From Cupriavidus consociatus (GTDB lineage: Bacteria > Pseudomonadota > Gammaproteobacteria > Burkholderiales > Burkholderiaceae): DNA of 64,000 bases. The notes beneath the pieces were generated by a model, which was given only the letters and a program-made list of their open reading frames with translations, was not told the DNA's origin and did no database searches. Location: assembly GCF_017814975.1 (NCBI RefSeq), contig NZ_JAGIQA010000032.1:29532-93531 (forward strand), written 5' to 3'. Made by a program: the position numbers and the translations under genes. Of the stretch, positions 8,250 through 17,902 are shown one piece after another. Every line of letters begins with the position of its first letter. The stretch's first letter is position 1.

Positions 8250-9341
8250 TCAGAATTTATGGCGCAGGCCAAGCACCGTGCCGAACTGATTGGCGCCGGC
8301 GAGGACCGTGCCGAAGCCCGAAGACCCCGACCCCAGGCCCAGCGTCGAGCCATTGCGGTTCTTCGTGTAGCCAATCGTCAGGTAGGCATCGGTACGCTTC
8401 GAGAACGCATAATCGGCGGAGGCCACGAAGAGCCATGGATCTGCATTGGTGCCGGCGAAATCCTGATAGTAGCCGCCGGCGGAGAGCGTCAGAGGACTTG
8501 TCGCCTGCCAGCGTGCGCCTGCCCACCAGAGGTTGGAGCGCTGCGATGGCTGGAGCGCAGGTGCACCCTGCAACAACGCGCCGTCATATGCCTTGGCCCA
8601 ACGATAGCCAGCATAGAGGGTCGTATTGCCGATCGAGTACGTGCCGACCAACATGGCCCGGCGCGTGGTTGCCTCGGGCGAGGTTGTGGTGGTGCCCGTA
8701 TTGATCTCGTCGTACGCGGTCGCGATGCTGAAGTTGTTCGACGTGTAAGCCAGGCTGCCGCCAAACTCGCGCCCGATTCTGGCATTGCCCGCCACCTCGC
8801 TGCCGTTGGCCCTCGTGCTATCCCACCCAAAGCTGTACATCGCCGTGGCCTTCAGCGCACCGAACTTGCCAACATATTTGACAGTGTTGTCAGCGCGCGA
8901 AGCCAGGGCGATATCCTGCACGAGTACGGAATATCTAGGCGCGAGGCCGACGGGATCGAAACTGCCCGTGATGTCGAACAGCGCGTTGATCTGCCTGCCC
9001 AGAAGCAGCGAGCCCCATTGCCCCTGCAGGCCTACATACGCACTTCTTCCGAATAGCCGCCCACCCTGCCCGGACCGCGCCGTATCGGCCTCGAACCCGC
9101 TTTCCAGCACGAACAGTCCAGCCAGGCCGCGTCCGAGATCCTCGGTGCCGCGCAGACCCCAGCGTGAGCCCGAAAGGTTGCCCGGCGTCATACGAACGAC
9201 ATCATGGCCGTTTGGCTGATGGTTTGCATACTCGATGCCAGCATCAACTACGCCGTACAAGGTCACGCCGGCCTGCCCGTAGGCGGCGGATGAACAGACC
9301 ACCACGGCAGTTGCGGCCAACAGCTTCAATCCCGGCTTCAT
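8250..9341 (-). CDS. Gram-negative trimeric porin
   Basis: 363 residues from ATG 9341, which has AGGAGAAAGA directly upstream; an in-frame start at 9359 is less likely. A signal peptide ends near A-Y-G-Q-A, followed by the classical beta-proteobacterial porin start GVTLYGVVDAGIEY. Further landmarks are GRQINALFD, LSGSRWGLRGTEDLG and the terminal Phe of GLRHKF that BAM recognises. It is an outer-membrane 16-stranded barrel for small solutes. It is divergent from a Bug-type binding protein, a common pairing for uptake of organic acids. Confidence 0.95.
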   Translation of the reverse strand: MKPGLKLLAATAVVVCSSAAYGQAGVTLYGVVDAGIEYANHQPNGHDVVRMTPGNLSGSRWGLRGTEDLGRGLAGLFVLESGFEADTARSGQGGRLFGRSAYVGLQGQWGSLLLGRQINALFDITGSFDPVGLAPRYSVLVQDIALASRADNTVKYVGKFGALKATAMYSFGWDSTRANGSEVAGNARIGREFGGSLAYTSNNFSIATAYDEINTGTTTTSPEATTRRAMLVGTYSIGNTTLYAGYRWAKAYDGALLQGAPALQPSQRSNLWWAGARWQATSPLTLSAGGYYQDFAGTNADPWLFVASADYAFSKRTDAYLTIGYTKNRNGSTLGLGSGSSGFGTVLAGANQFGTVLGLRHKF

Positions 9342-9815
9342 TCTTTCTCCTGTCTCCATATCGCTTGTTCGTTATCGGAGTTCGTCAGGTCGATGCATCG
9401 GAAACATGTTCTCCGATGCAATGCCGTCTGTACGTCTCCATGCGGCACGGCATCTTTGCCGGCGCCGTGCATAGCACAGCAAGGGCCATGCCTGTAGGAC
9501 CACCGGCAACGCGCATCACCCGCCCAGTGCGATGTTCCGCGGGACAGGAACGCGTTGCGATGGTTGTTGCAGGCGTCGAAGGCGTTGTCTTTGCTGTCGT
9601 CATGAACAACGTATGTGTTTTCGAACGACAGGTATCGACGCAGCGGAGACTGCGCTGCATGCCGTTGCATTCCCCGCCGCGTGGTCAGCGCGGCTTATCG
9701 CTCCGGTAAATAAAGGCGACTCGACAGCGATGGCGCGACCACCAAGAATCCGATGCGTAATAGTGGTCGCAATAGTGGCCGTAATGGCGGCTTCTTATGA
9801 ATGGAGAAACATCCA
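9342..9815. other. Divergent promoter region, 474 bp
   Basis: The region separates the porin (-) and Bug protein (+) genes and must hold both promoters. No open frame in it looks coding, and I see no clear operator. Confidence 0.4.
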
Positions 9816-10781
9816 ATGCGTGCATCCGTGTTTGGCATGCTTTCACTGGCGATGCTGGCATCGCTGCATGTCTCGCAAGCGAAGGCGCAGGAGCGGGTGC
9901 GCCCGCCGCTCAGGCTTATCGTCCCCTACACGGCGGGGGGAACGACCGACTACGTCGCCCGTCTTCTGCAGAAGCCGCTCGGTGAGTTCCTGAAGCAGAC
10001 GGTCGTCGTTGAAAACAGGCCCGGCGCAGCGGGAACGATCGGCACCGACAACGTCGCGAAGGCGGCGGCTGACGGCAACACACTGCTGTTCGGCAACCAG
10101 GGGCCGAATGCGCTCGTTCCCACGCTCAGGAAGACGCCATATGATGCGCTGAACGATCTTCGGCCGTTGACGACAATCGCCTTCATGCCGCTGGTGTTGA
10201 TGACTTCGGCAGAGAAAGGACCTGCGACGCTCGATTTGTTGTTGCGCCAGGTGCGGCGGCCTGGCGCAAACATCAACTACGGGTCTTCAGGGATCGGCTC
10301 GCTTGCGCATCTGACGACGGTCGAGTTCTCCCGTCGTGGCAAGCTCGTGATGACGCATATTCCCTATCAGGGAGGATCGCTGGTTGCCACAGGCCTGCTC
10401 CAGGGTGATATCCAGTGCAGCTTCGTGACGTCCCTCGAATCCGCGTTAATGGTGCGATCTGGCAGGATGCGGATGCTGGGCGTGGCGGCAGCCCGCCGCC
10501 TTCCAACTCTGCCGAATGTCCCGGCCATTGCCGAGGTGTTGTCCGGATTCGAAAGTGTCCTGTGGTTTGCCGCATTCGCACCGAAAGGCACCAGCGACGA
10601 GGACGCCATACGGCTTCGCGATGCATTGGTCAAAGCCGTCGAAAGTCCCGACTTCCGAAAATACCTGGCCGACAACTATGCCGAGGCAAAAGCCAGTACG
10701 CCGGAAGAACTGACTTGGCTGATCCGCCGAGATATGCAGCATTGGGCCGACGTCGCCCGCACCGCCAGGATTTCCATGTAG
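9816..10781 (+). CDS. Bug/TctC-type tripartite tricarboxylate transporter binding protein
   Basis: 321 residues. ATG 9816 is preferred over 9801 because GGAGAAAC lies 8 bases before it. The signal peptide ends at SQAKA-QE. Bug hallmarks: L-I-V-P-Y-T-A-G-G-T-T-D near residue 35, NRPGAAGTIG (about residue 70), and NYGSSGIGSLAHLTTVEF. Bug proteins are periplasmic two-lobed binders of small carboxylates, and are far more numerous in Cupriavidus, Bordetella and relatives than TctAB membrane partners. No membrane partner is near, so it may work with a distant TctAB or act as a sensor. Ligand unknown. Confidence 0.93.
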   Translation: MRASVFGMLSLAMLASLHVSQAKAQERVRPPLRLIVPYTAGGTTDYVARLLQKPLGEFLKQTVVVENRPGAAGTIGTDNVAKAAADGNTLLFGNQGPNALVPTLRKTPYDALNDLRPLTTIAFMPLVLMTSAEKGPATLDLLLRQVRRPGANINYGSSGIGSLAHLTTVEFSRRGKLVMTHIPYQGGSLVATGLLQGDIQCSFVTSLESALMVRSGRMRMLGVAAARRLPTLPNVPAIAEVLSGFESVLWFAAFAPKGTSDEDAIRLRDALVKAVESPDFRKYLADNYAEAKASTPEELTWLIRRDMQHWADVARTARISM

Positions 10782-10831
10782 TGCCGCATTCTGTTGACCG
10801 GGAGGGTGCATCACTGTACTTCAGTTGAATA

Positions 10832-11658
10832 ATGATTGATACCAGCGAGGGAACTGCCGAAGCGGCGGGCCTGTTCGACGACATGGCAACGCCAGGGCAT
10901 GAGCAGCCCGCCGCGTCACAGGACCTATCAGCCCGGGGTCCGCTTGTGATGGCCTGCGTGTGGTCGACATGACCTCATTGGGCATGGGGCCCCTGGCCGC
11001 GCAGATTCTGGGCGATTATGGCGCTGACGTGATCAAGCTCGAGGCCATCACAGGCGACGTATTTTGTCACGTCCGGCCCCGGTGCTCGCCAGGCATGAGC
11101 CATGCATTCTGGCCGTCGTGATGCCTGAACACGTTGCGGGCCGCACCTTTGTACCGCCTCGTGGCGGGACTGGCTATGGGCGCATCATGAACGCAAACCG
11201 TCTGCCGTTTTGTACAAAAGGACGGATTGCTGGCGGTCATGCCCTACACCACGCCGCAATGGTTGCGGTACTTCCGCCTGATCGGAAGGGAGGACCTGGC
11301 CAACGACCCGGCGATGGCAGATCCCATGAAGCGTAACCGGCGGGGAGGACATCCTCTTCGGCAAAGTGAACAGCCCTGACGAACTCATCAAGGTGACACG
11401 CACCTTGCTGAGCTCGAGATGTTTCCGCTGGTGCGCCACCCCAGTGAAGGCATGCTGCGTCTGATCGGCTTTCCCATCACGTTCTCTGAGACACCCAATA
11501 CGCTGCGGCATCTCCCGCCGCGGCTGGGGCAGCACACCCGCGAGCTGCTCGCGGAAATCGGATTCTCTGAAGCGGAGATCAATGACATGCGCGCTCGCAA
11601 AGCGGCCCTCATGGACGCGACACGACGTGCTCTGACCTGCCAGGGGTGGCATCGCTGA
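10832..11658 (+). pseudogene. Decayed CaiB/BaiF (family III) CoA-transferase
   Basis: Pieces of one family III CoA-transferase appear in order in different frames. The N-terminal GLRVVDMTSLGMGPLAAQ and ADVIKLE lie near 10953-11050. After an internal deletion comes HVAGRTFVPPRGGTGYGRIM (about 11130-11190). KDGLLAVMPYTTPQW (about 11220-11265) is in another frame, and RLIGREDLANDP follows. The C-terminus FPLVRHPSEGMLRLIGFPITF and IGFSEAEIN (11419-11658) lies in yet another frame. At least three frameshifts and the loss of the middle make it non-functional. It sits directly upstream of an intact family member. Confidence 0.85.
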
Positions 11659-11997
11659 ATGTCAGGACGGCTTTGTTCTCGGAAAATTTCATCTCACAGG
11701 CTCTTCGTTGCGAACGACGGCCGATGAGCCGCACAATTTGTGCCAGGTCTTCAAAATTCCCCTCGCCGGCTTCAGGCGAAGCGTAGCCGTGTGTTCCACG
11801 ACGGAACGGGCGCGACCGCGATGACAGCAGCAGATATCTGTCTTTGACGCGAACAAAGATTGTCTTTTTCGACGACTGCTTCACGCAATGTTCGTTGTCG
11901 GTAAGAAAGACTTTCCGGAACACACAAGAGATCCAACTCGACATTGGTTCAGGGTCAACTCAAACTGCTTACAACGACAACATAGACCCGTGAATCC
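11659..11997. other. Intergenic, 339 bp
   Basis: No gene is visible between the CoA-transferase remnant and the intact CoA-transferase; the sequence is AT-richer than its flanks near 11860-11990 and probably holds a promoter. Confidence 0.35.
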
Positions 11998-13254
11998 ATG
12001 TCTTCATCCACGCCAACACCTGATCCTCTCCGGGGCGTCAAGGTCATCGAACTTTCACATCTGATTGCCGGCCCGTACTGTGGGCAGTTGCTTGCTGAAG
12101 AGGGCGCAACCGTGATCAAAGTCGAACCGCCGGAAGGTGAGCTGACGCGTCATCGGGAGCCCATGCGCCGGTCGGGAGGCAAAACTATTTCGGGCTACTT
12201 TGGCGCGCTCAATCGCGGCAAGAAAAGCATTACTCTGGACCTCAAGAACCCGCAGGGTCTGCATACGCTGCATGGTCTTCTCGAGACAGCCGACGTGCTG
12301 GTGACCAACATGCGCGGTGGCGCCCTTAAGCGCCTGGGTCTCTACCCCGATGAGTTGCTCAAGCGATATCCGCGGCTGGTGATCGCCTGCATTTCCGGTT
12401 TTGGCCTGAATAACGCAGGAAAATACACGGAGAGGGCCGGCCTTGCGATGGTGGCGGAGGCCATGTCGGGCACCACCAGCCTGACGCGAGATCACGATGG
12501 CGATCCCGTGTGGTGCGGCTTTGCCATGGGTGACATTCTCGCGGCGATGGCGGCGCACTCGGCAATCCTGCTCGCGTTGCGCAATCAGGAAAAGCATGGT
12601 CTGGGCCGGGTGCTGGATCTGAGCATGGTCGAGTGCTCGCTGCCCATGGTATGTGTGGCGCTTGCCCGCGAACAATCGGCGAGCGCAGAGCTCCGGGCAT
12701 TCGCGGGCTCCAACAACTTCCATGGCGTGCCTTATGGCGCTTTCCCGGCGTCGGACGGTTTTGTCAATATCGGTGTCAATCGCGACGACTTCTGGAAGCG
12801 CCTGTGCGAGGCGATGGAACAGCCGGAACTTGGCGTGGACCCGCGCTACGAGACCTATGTCGAGCGCGCAAAGCGGCAACACGAGGTGCATCGGATGACG
12901 GAAGCCTTTACGCGGCGCTTTACCCGCGGCGAGATTGTTGAAAAGCTCAACGCGGCCGATGTGCCTGTGGCCAGTATCCTGACCATGGCCGAACTCACCA
13001 GCGACGACTACATGCGCACCCGCGGATCGTTCCGCACCGTGCGTGACGGGATCGGAGGCACCATGTTCTTGCCGGTGGACCCGAGCCGCTTTCAACCTGC
13101 CGAGGGCAGTGATCTGGTCCCATTGCTGGGCGAGCACAGAGAGGAGGTGCTCTCGCGTGAGCTGGGGCTGTCGGGTGAAGAGATTGCCCGCCTTGAACAG
13201 GCCGGCGCCTTTGGAAAGCCGAAGATTCTCGCCGCCGATGCAGTAGTCCAGTAA
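11998..13254 (+). CDS. CaiB/BaiF (family III) CoA-transferase family protein, catalytic Asp replaced
   Basis: 418 residues from ATG 11998. Typical features: GVKVIELSHLIAGPYCGQ at the start, GATVIKVEPPEG, NRGKKSITLDLK and NNFHGVPYGAFPASDG. These interlocked dimeric enzymes move CoA between carboxylic acids through an aspartyl-CoA anhydride. The catalytic Asp (formyl-CoA transferase Asp169, context G-x-D-x-x-x-Q) should lie in the segment ERAGLAMVAEAMSG, but residue 150 there is Ala. Either the alignment is offset in this subfamily or the protein is not a conventional CoA-transferase. It stands alone next to the remnant of another copy. Confidence 0.88.
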   Translation: MSSSTPTPDPLRGVKVIELSHLIAGPYCGQLLAEEGATVIKVEPPEGELTRHREPMRRSGGKTISGYFGALNRGKKSITLDLKNPQGLHTLHGLLETADVLVTNMRGGALKRLGLYPDELLKRYPRLVIACISGFGLNNAGKYTERAGLAMVAEAMSGTTSLTRDHDGDPVWCGFAMGDILAAMAAHSAILLALRNQEKHGLGRVLDLSMVECSLPMVCVALAREQSASAELRAFAGSNNFHGVPYGAFPASDGFVNIGVNRDDFWKRLCEAMEQPELGVDPRYETYVERAKRQHEVHRMTEAFTRRFTRGEIVEKLNAADVPVASILTMAELTSDDYMRTRGSFRTVRDGIGGTMFLPVDPSRFQPAEGSDLVPLLGEHREEVLSRELGLSGEEIARLEQAGAFGKPKILAADAVVQ

Positions 13255-14060
13255 AAGCCGGGGACGCGCCGGGCGACGCTACATGAGCGCGGCGGTGCTA
13301 GCGGCCGGCACACGACGGGAGGTAATCGAGAATTCCGGGCGTTGCGGCTGCCATGTAGCGCCCTTCATTGCAGCGCTACGTCACGAGTCGCACCTGGCGA
13401 TTGGCGGTACGCCAGCATTCCGTGCGTGAGCCGGTAGCCAGCCACAGGCACGGCGCATGCTGGTCCGCCTTGTTCCGAACATCGCAGGCTTCAGGCGCCG
13501 CTAGAGGTCTGCCATGTTGCCCGATCATCGTGCGCAACGGTTTTGGCGTGCTCATCCGTTCCGGGGTGACGGCGGGCATGATGGTGGTGGGTTGCGGCCC
13601 AGCTCGCTGCTGAGTTGCCGGTGCGCCTTCCCTGGCTGACATGCCGCCTCCAGATCATTGCGTGTGCGCCGTGGCACCCGCACGCCTGCTGTGGGTCATC
13701 TCCCCATGTCGAGCTGCATGGCGGTGCTGCTCCAGATACTTTCCAGTCGGCTGGGGAGTGGTGGCCGGCATGGACCTCGTGCAGGCAGGCTTGCCGGCGG
13801 GGATCTGCCGGGATTCGCGATTGTGCTCTGCAGTCCATAACTTTCGAATCTCGGCCGGTCCTCAGATAGATCCGCACTGGATCCGGCGCTGCGCGCGCCC
13901 CGGGCGGGGGGGTGCGCGGCCATGCGGCGGGCCCGCCTATTTCTGACGCATCGTAGCCCCGCGATCGGCAACAGACATATGGGGGTTAGGTCAAAGCTCG
14001 TGAGGGGGGACCGCCTTGCATGCAGCATCACGCGCCACTTCGCACAACTGGTCTCCCTAA
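13255..14060. other. Intergenic, about 800 bp left of the insertion sequence
   Basis: Several open frames exist on both strands, but none shows a recognisable domain, ribosome site or coding-like composition. It appears to be non-coding or decayed sequence bordering the insertion element. Confidence 0.4.
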
Positions 14061-14974
14061 GAACCTGTTTCAAAAAGAGCTGCCGGATACTGTTAACTTT
14101 AGGGCGAACCTGTTAACCTCATCCGTTGTGACAACAGGACAGAGGGGATGGGCAAGCCAATCATTGACGACGAATTGTGGGCACTGATCGAACCGCTTCT
14201 TCCTCCGGCCAAGCCGCGACGATTCCGATATCCGGGTCGCATGCCGGTGTCGGATCGGGCAGCACTGACAGGCATCCTGTTTGTCTTGAGAAGCGGCATC
14301 CGGTGGAACGAACTACCCGCCGAGATGGGTTGCGGCTCCGGTGTCAGTTGCTGGCGTCGGCTACGCGATTGGCAAAGTGCCGGCGTATGGGATCGATTGC
14401 ACGAGATCCTTCTAGGCAAGCTACGCGCGGCCGATCGCATCGATTTCTCACGCGTCGTCATCGATTCCTCTTCAGTTCGAGCGATTGGGGCGGGCCAAAA
14501 ACAGGCCCGAACCCCACCGATCGCGCGCGACCAGGTTCCAAGCACCACGTCGCCACCGATGCGAACGGCACGCCGATCGCGGTCATCCTGACCGGCGCAA
14601 ACCGTAACGACATCACCCAGCTTCTGCCTCTGATCGAAGCGATTCCGGCTATCCGAGGATGCCGAGGCCGCCCTTTGCGCAAGCCTGGCCGCATCTACGC
14701 TGATCGCGCGTACGACCACGACAAATATCGCAGGCCGCTTCACGCTGCCGGCATCCCGACTTCGATCGCTCGGCGTGGCCAGCCGCACGGCAGCGGACTC
14801 GGCAAGATCCGCTGGGTTGTAGAGCGCACTCATGCTTGGTTGCATGCATTCCGGCGTTTGCGCACCCGCTTCGAGCGTCGCGCCGACATCCATGAAGCCT
14901 TACTCAAGCTGGCCTGCTGCCTCATTTGCTGGCGCACCCTTCAGCGTGACGGGTCTTCATTTTGAAATGAGTTC
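14061..14974 (+). mobile_element. IS5-family (IS427-type) insertion sequence
   Basis: About 914 bp. Imperfect terminal inverted repeats: GAACCTGTTTCAAAA at 14061-14075 and, on the other strand, GAACTCATTTCAAAA at 14960-14974 (12 of 15 match). CTAA occurs at both edges (14057-14060 and 14974-14977), compatible with a short target duplication. The interior is filled by a two-frame transposase. The element looks complete and potentially active. Confidence 0.85.
14148..14965 (+). CDS. IS5/IS427-type transposase made by -1 frameshifting
   Basis: Two overlapping frames make one DDE transposase. The first (14148-14591) gives the DUF4096-like N-terminus (PIIDDELWALIEPLLP, RSGIRWNELPAEMG) and the DFSRVVIDSSSVRA catalytic-Asp region. 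The second gives TGPNPTDRARPGSKHHV, DRAYDH and RWVVERTHAWLH up to the stop at 14965. Joining them needs a -1 slip at the A5C run (14497-14502): GAGQK then runs into TGPNPTDR. Programmed frameshifting at A-runs is known for this group, so the shift is unlikely to be damage. Confidence 0.85.
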
Positions 14975-15111
14975 TAAAGCGGTTGCCGTTGCCTTACGGG
15001 TAGGGTGCGCTTTTTATCTTAGTCTCGATCAGGTGCATGCGGGACCACTGCGGGCGGGAGATACGGCTCGAATTCTCCCGCTCCCTCATCTTATGAGAAC
15101 CTGCAGCGCCT

Positions 15112-15474
15112 TCAGTTCCAGATCGGATCTTCCTTCTGCATCTGGTCCTTGGTCTTCTTCATCCAGTAGGAACCGATCTGGCGCTCAGTGACATAACCCT
15201 GCTTTCTTACGTCGATCTTGTCGAAATTTTCGTAGACCTTTGGCATTCCCGCCTGGGCTTCGTCGCGAGTCAGCTTGCCGTTATGATTGGAATCGGCTGC
15301 CTTGAAGCGCTCGGCAATCAGGGCCTTGGCCTGGGCCGTAGTCGGAGGCGCTGCAGGAACGTCGGATGGCGCCGTCCCCGGTTGGGATCCCTGGGCCGTC
15401 TGGGCGGCTGCGCCTATCGAAGTCAGTGCCATCAGGACTGCGAAACCAAATGCGGACAATTTGCATACGGACAT
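15112..15474 (-). CDS. Secreted EF-hand protein
   Basis: 120 residues with a signal peptide ending around IGAAA-QT (residues 1-24). A Pro/Ala/Thr-rich linker follows, then a canonical EF-hand loop at residues 61-72 (Asp61, Asn63, Asn65, Lys67, Glu72) and a degenerate second loop near residues 88-99 (DVRKQGYVTERQ). It probably binds calcium in the periplasm. Small single EF-hand proteins of this type are common in Cupriavidus and Ralstonia. It stands between the insertion sequence and a decayed porin; partner unknown. Confidence 0.82.
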   Translation of the reverse strand: MSVCKLSAFGFAVLMALTSIGAAAQTAQGSQPGTAPSDVPAAPPTTAQAKALIAERFKAADSNHNGKLTRDEAQAGMPKVYENFDKIDVRKQGYVTERQIGSYWMKKTKDQMQKEDPIWN

Positions 15475-15783
15475 GTCGCTCTCCTCGATACGTTATGTGA
15501 GTTTGGATTTCAGACACGGAAACGACTTCTGATCCAGCTCCTGTGAGCTTGGCTCACCAGCATTCTAGGCGCTCCGCGCGGAGAGCGCTTCGCTGGCGAC
15601 TGTTGCAACCGGCCGACACCGTTTTTCCGTTTCGAGCGTTTCCAGTCATCGGATGTTGGCGGAGAACGAATTACGCTCCTATGCTCGAACAGGTTGCCTG
15701 GCAGCACGCTGTAAGGCCATCCATGCAAACGAACGAAGGCGTGGTTAAACCACCAAGAAAAATAGAATGAGAGGAGAGCGGGC
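15475..15783. other. Intergenic, 309 bp
   Basis: The region lies between the EF-hand gene (-) and the porin remnant (+). No gene or clear signal was seen apart from the GGAGAGC stretch that once served the porin ATG. Confidence 0.35.
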
Positions 15784-16208
15784 ATGGCACTGAAGAGGAC
15801 GGCCCCGGCGTCTGTGCTGGGATGGCCGCTGGCGGCCCTTGCGCAGTCAAGCGTCACGCTGTCCGGCGTGATCGACCCCAACGTGGAATACGTCAACGGA
15901 TCGGCGCCAATTACCAGGTCACGCTGGCGCTGGCGCTCACGCTCGAGTACAACTACGACGATCTCAAGAACCTTTACGGCAACACAAATGTGGCCAATCC
16001 GTGGCAGGTCTCCTTCGTGGCCGACTACTCGCTGTCCAAGCGTACCGATGTCTACGTGACCACGGCCTATGCCAAGAACGCCGGCTAGATGCTTGACTCG
16101 CTGGCGACCGTCTTTGCCAACAGCCTGTCGCTGGGTAACAGCTATGTCCTGGGCAACGGGCAGAGCAACATGTTCGGCGTCGCCTTGGGTGTCCGGCACA
16201 AGTTCTGA
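15784..16208 (+). pseudogene. Decayed trimeric porin
   Basis: The start keeps a ribosome site (GAGGAGAGC), a porin signal peptide and the barrel start AQSSVTLSGVIDPNVEYVNG. After an internal deletion and frameshift at about 15900, the other frame carries NPWQVSFVADYSLSKRTDVYV and AYAKNAG, then an in-frame TAG (16086-16088), and ends with GQSNMFGVALGVRHKF at 16208. Most of the barrel strands are missing, so it cannot fold as a porin. Confidence 0.88.
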
Positions 16209-16270
16209 GCCGACCCTTAATCGTCGCCTTGTTCCTGCACTCATTGCGTTGCAGCCTTCTGGAGGGCCAC

Positions 16271-16693
16271 GTGTTAATCCGAAGAACAATCCTCTCTGCC
16301 TGCGTGGTGACCATGCTGGTTTCCGCATGCTCGACCACCCCTATACCGGCAAGTCAGGCGGCGCCAGCGCCTTCCGAGAGACTTAGCGGATTGCAAACGC
16401 CGCCACCCGGCGAGTTTGCAACGCTGGTCGTGACCCGGGATCAAGGGTTCTACGGCAGCGCTTGCGATACAGTCCTGTCAGTCGATGGGAAGGAAGTGGG
16501 CCGACTCAAGTCCGGTGAGGTGGCCCGGTTCTACGCCAAACCGGGGGCGATCATTCTTGGCGCCCAGACTTCGGCAATGTGTCTCGGTGGCTTGAAGGAG
16601 AGGGAGGTAAGGCTCACTCCAGCTGCGACGGTCCGTTATCGCATTTCCATCGATTCGAGTGGCGGCCTGGATTTGTCACCGACCGCATTCTGA
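16271..16693 (+). CDS. Small lipoprotein
   Basis: 140 residues from GTG 16271, preceded by GGAGGG; the frame also allows a start at 16229. The lipobox V-S-A-C places the lipidated Cys at residue 20, and Ser follows at +2, which predicts the outer membrane. The mature part has no motif I can name; a core such as CDTVLSVDGKEVGRLKSGE suggests a small beta domain (DUF2846-like). The last 118 bases of the coding region (16573-16690) occur again at 36497-36614, so a second copy once existed. Confidence 0.75.
   Translation: MLIRRTILSACVVTMLVSACSTTPIPASQAAPAPSERLSGLQTPPPGEFATLVVTRDQGFYGSACDTVLSVDGKEVGRLKSGEVARFYAKPGAIILGAQTSAMCLGGLKEREVRLTPAATVRYRISIDSSGGLDLSPTAF
16573..16690 (+). repeat. 118-bp dispersed repeat, copy 1 (3' end of lipoprotein gene)
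   Basis: Nearly identical to 36497-36614, including the segment encoding GLKEREVRLTPAATVRYRIS. Differences cluster after the codons for RIS. Confidence 0.9.
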
Positions 16694-16840
16694 CTGCAAG
16701 GTCTTTACGTCCGGCAGACTCCCGACCCGTTGGCGCCGCACGTGGCGCGCGACTCGAGGCGCCGCCATACCACACGCCGCCGAAGGGGATGGGGCGTTCT
16801 TCCGTCATGCTACGATCCTCCGAAACGGACGGGGTTGACT

Positions 16841-17044
16841 ATGGCAACAGAGACCTACGGGGGATACACCATTCGAGGCTTTGCGAAGCCCATGGGGGAC
16901 GGCTCGTTCGAAGCATCGGGGGCCGTAGAGAAAGGCACCCAAGTGCTAGAGACCTCCGATCCGATCGGCTTTTACCCGAGCTTCCAGCGGGCAGTCGCGG
17001 AAGGTCTCGTCTGGGCGAGGGCGTGGGTTGATGCTCATGCCTGA
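16841..17044 (+). CDS. Small hypothetical protein
   Basis: 67 residues from ATG 16841 (METs further upstream belong to arginine-rich, non-coding-looking sequence). It begins MATETYGGYTIRGFAKP and ends RAWVDAHA; acidic and aromatic, with no signal peptide or membrane segment. Composition looks coding. I do not recognise a family; such single-domain proteins of 60-80 residues are frequent in Cupriavidus. Confidence 0.55.
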   Translation: MATETYGGYTIRGFAKPMGDGSFEASGAVEKGTQVLETSDPIGFYPSFQRAVAEGLVWARAWVDAHA

Positions 17045-17056
17045 ACCCTCCTGAAC

Positions 17057-17347
17057 TCAACCAACGTCACCCACGGCGGGGCCGTTGATCTGCTCCCACA
17101 GCGATCGGTAACTGCCACGGGCGTCGGTGCTCAGACCGGTGTCCGCGTAGTGTGCCCAGTTACCATCCGCGCTGCGACGGCGCTCGATGCCCCGGGATAG
17201 CATCCGCTTCACTGTAGTCATTAGGTGCTCTACGCGCACGCTGGTGATCTCGGACACCAGGCGGCAGGCCCAGCGAGACTTGTGAATCGACAGCAGCAGG
17301 CGGAAGCGCAGTTGCTTGTCCCTCAACCAGAACTTCGGCAGTGTCAT
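17057..17347 (-). CDS. Hypothetical small basic protein
   Basis: 96 residues, Arg-rich in the middle (RMLSRGIERRRSADG). It converges on the preceding small gene with 12 bases between stops. There is no clear ribosome site, no named domain, and the frame could be fortuitous. Confidence 0.3.
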   Translation of the reverse strand: MTLPKFWLRDKQLRFRLLLSIHKSRWACRLVSEITSVRVEHLMTTVKRMLSRGIERRRSADGNWAHYADTGLSTDARGSYRSLWEQINGPAVGDVG

Positions 17348-17483
17348 CTGGAGGGTCTTCCGCGGCAGGTCGCAGCTTAGACATAATGACCGATCAGCGA
17401 TCCGCGTTCAAGAAGATGGCCGTCACAGCGATGTCATTTTGGGCCCGACATAATCGCTCATCAAGCAACTCTGTTCGAGTGAT

Positions 17484-17771
17484 ATGCGCGTAACGATTCG
17501 CACATTTACTATCCCAGGAAAGCGGAGCCGCGAACCTCTGCACCAAGCGGCTGTGTACGCCACGATAGGACAGGACGCCGCTCCCCTCATGAGAAGTGAT
17601 TGGAGTCAGCGAGAGTCCGAGGTACTCAAAGCAGCGCTAAACTGGGCTCGACGGAACTCCTATATCGTGTCGAATCCCCGGTTGGGCCATTATATGGAAT
17701 CGCTGCCGGCCGCGAAGTGGAACGGTTGCCATGGCACTGCTGCCCATCACGATGGGATTCAGACGCGATAG
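17484..17771 (+). CDS. Hypothetical protein, doubtful
   Basis: 95 residues without a recognisable domain or strong ribosome site. It contains a helical stretch QRESEVLKAALNWARRN. It is kept because no competing frame looks better, but it may be spurious. Confidence 0.25.
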   Translation: MRVTIRTFTIPGKRSREPLHQAAVYATIGQDAAPLMRSDWSQRESEVLKAALNWARRNSYIVSNPRLGHYMESLPAAKWNGCHGTAAHHDGIQTR

Positions 17772-17902
17772 TACATTTCTACCCATCATGATGGCGCGAC
17801 ACTTTCAACTCATCAGGCGTCTCTTGCCGACGCCATTGCGGAGCCATCAGTTGAGCACTCCCACAGGGGAATCTATGCTGCAGTGGTAACTGCAAGCGGA
17901 CC

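Noticed and set aside
14148..14965. Transposase frameshift as evidence for a dead element
   Set aside because: A -1 slip on an A-run is the normal way this IS group makes its transposase, and both frames are otherwise intact.
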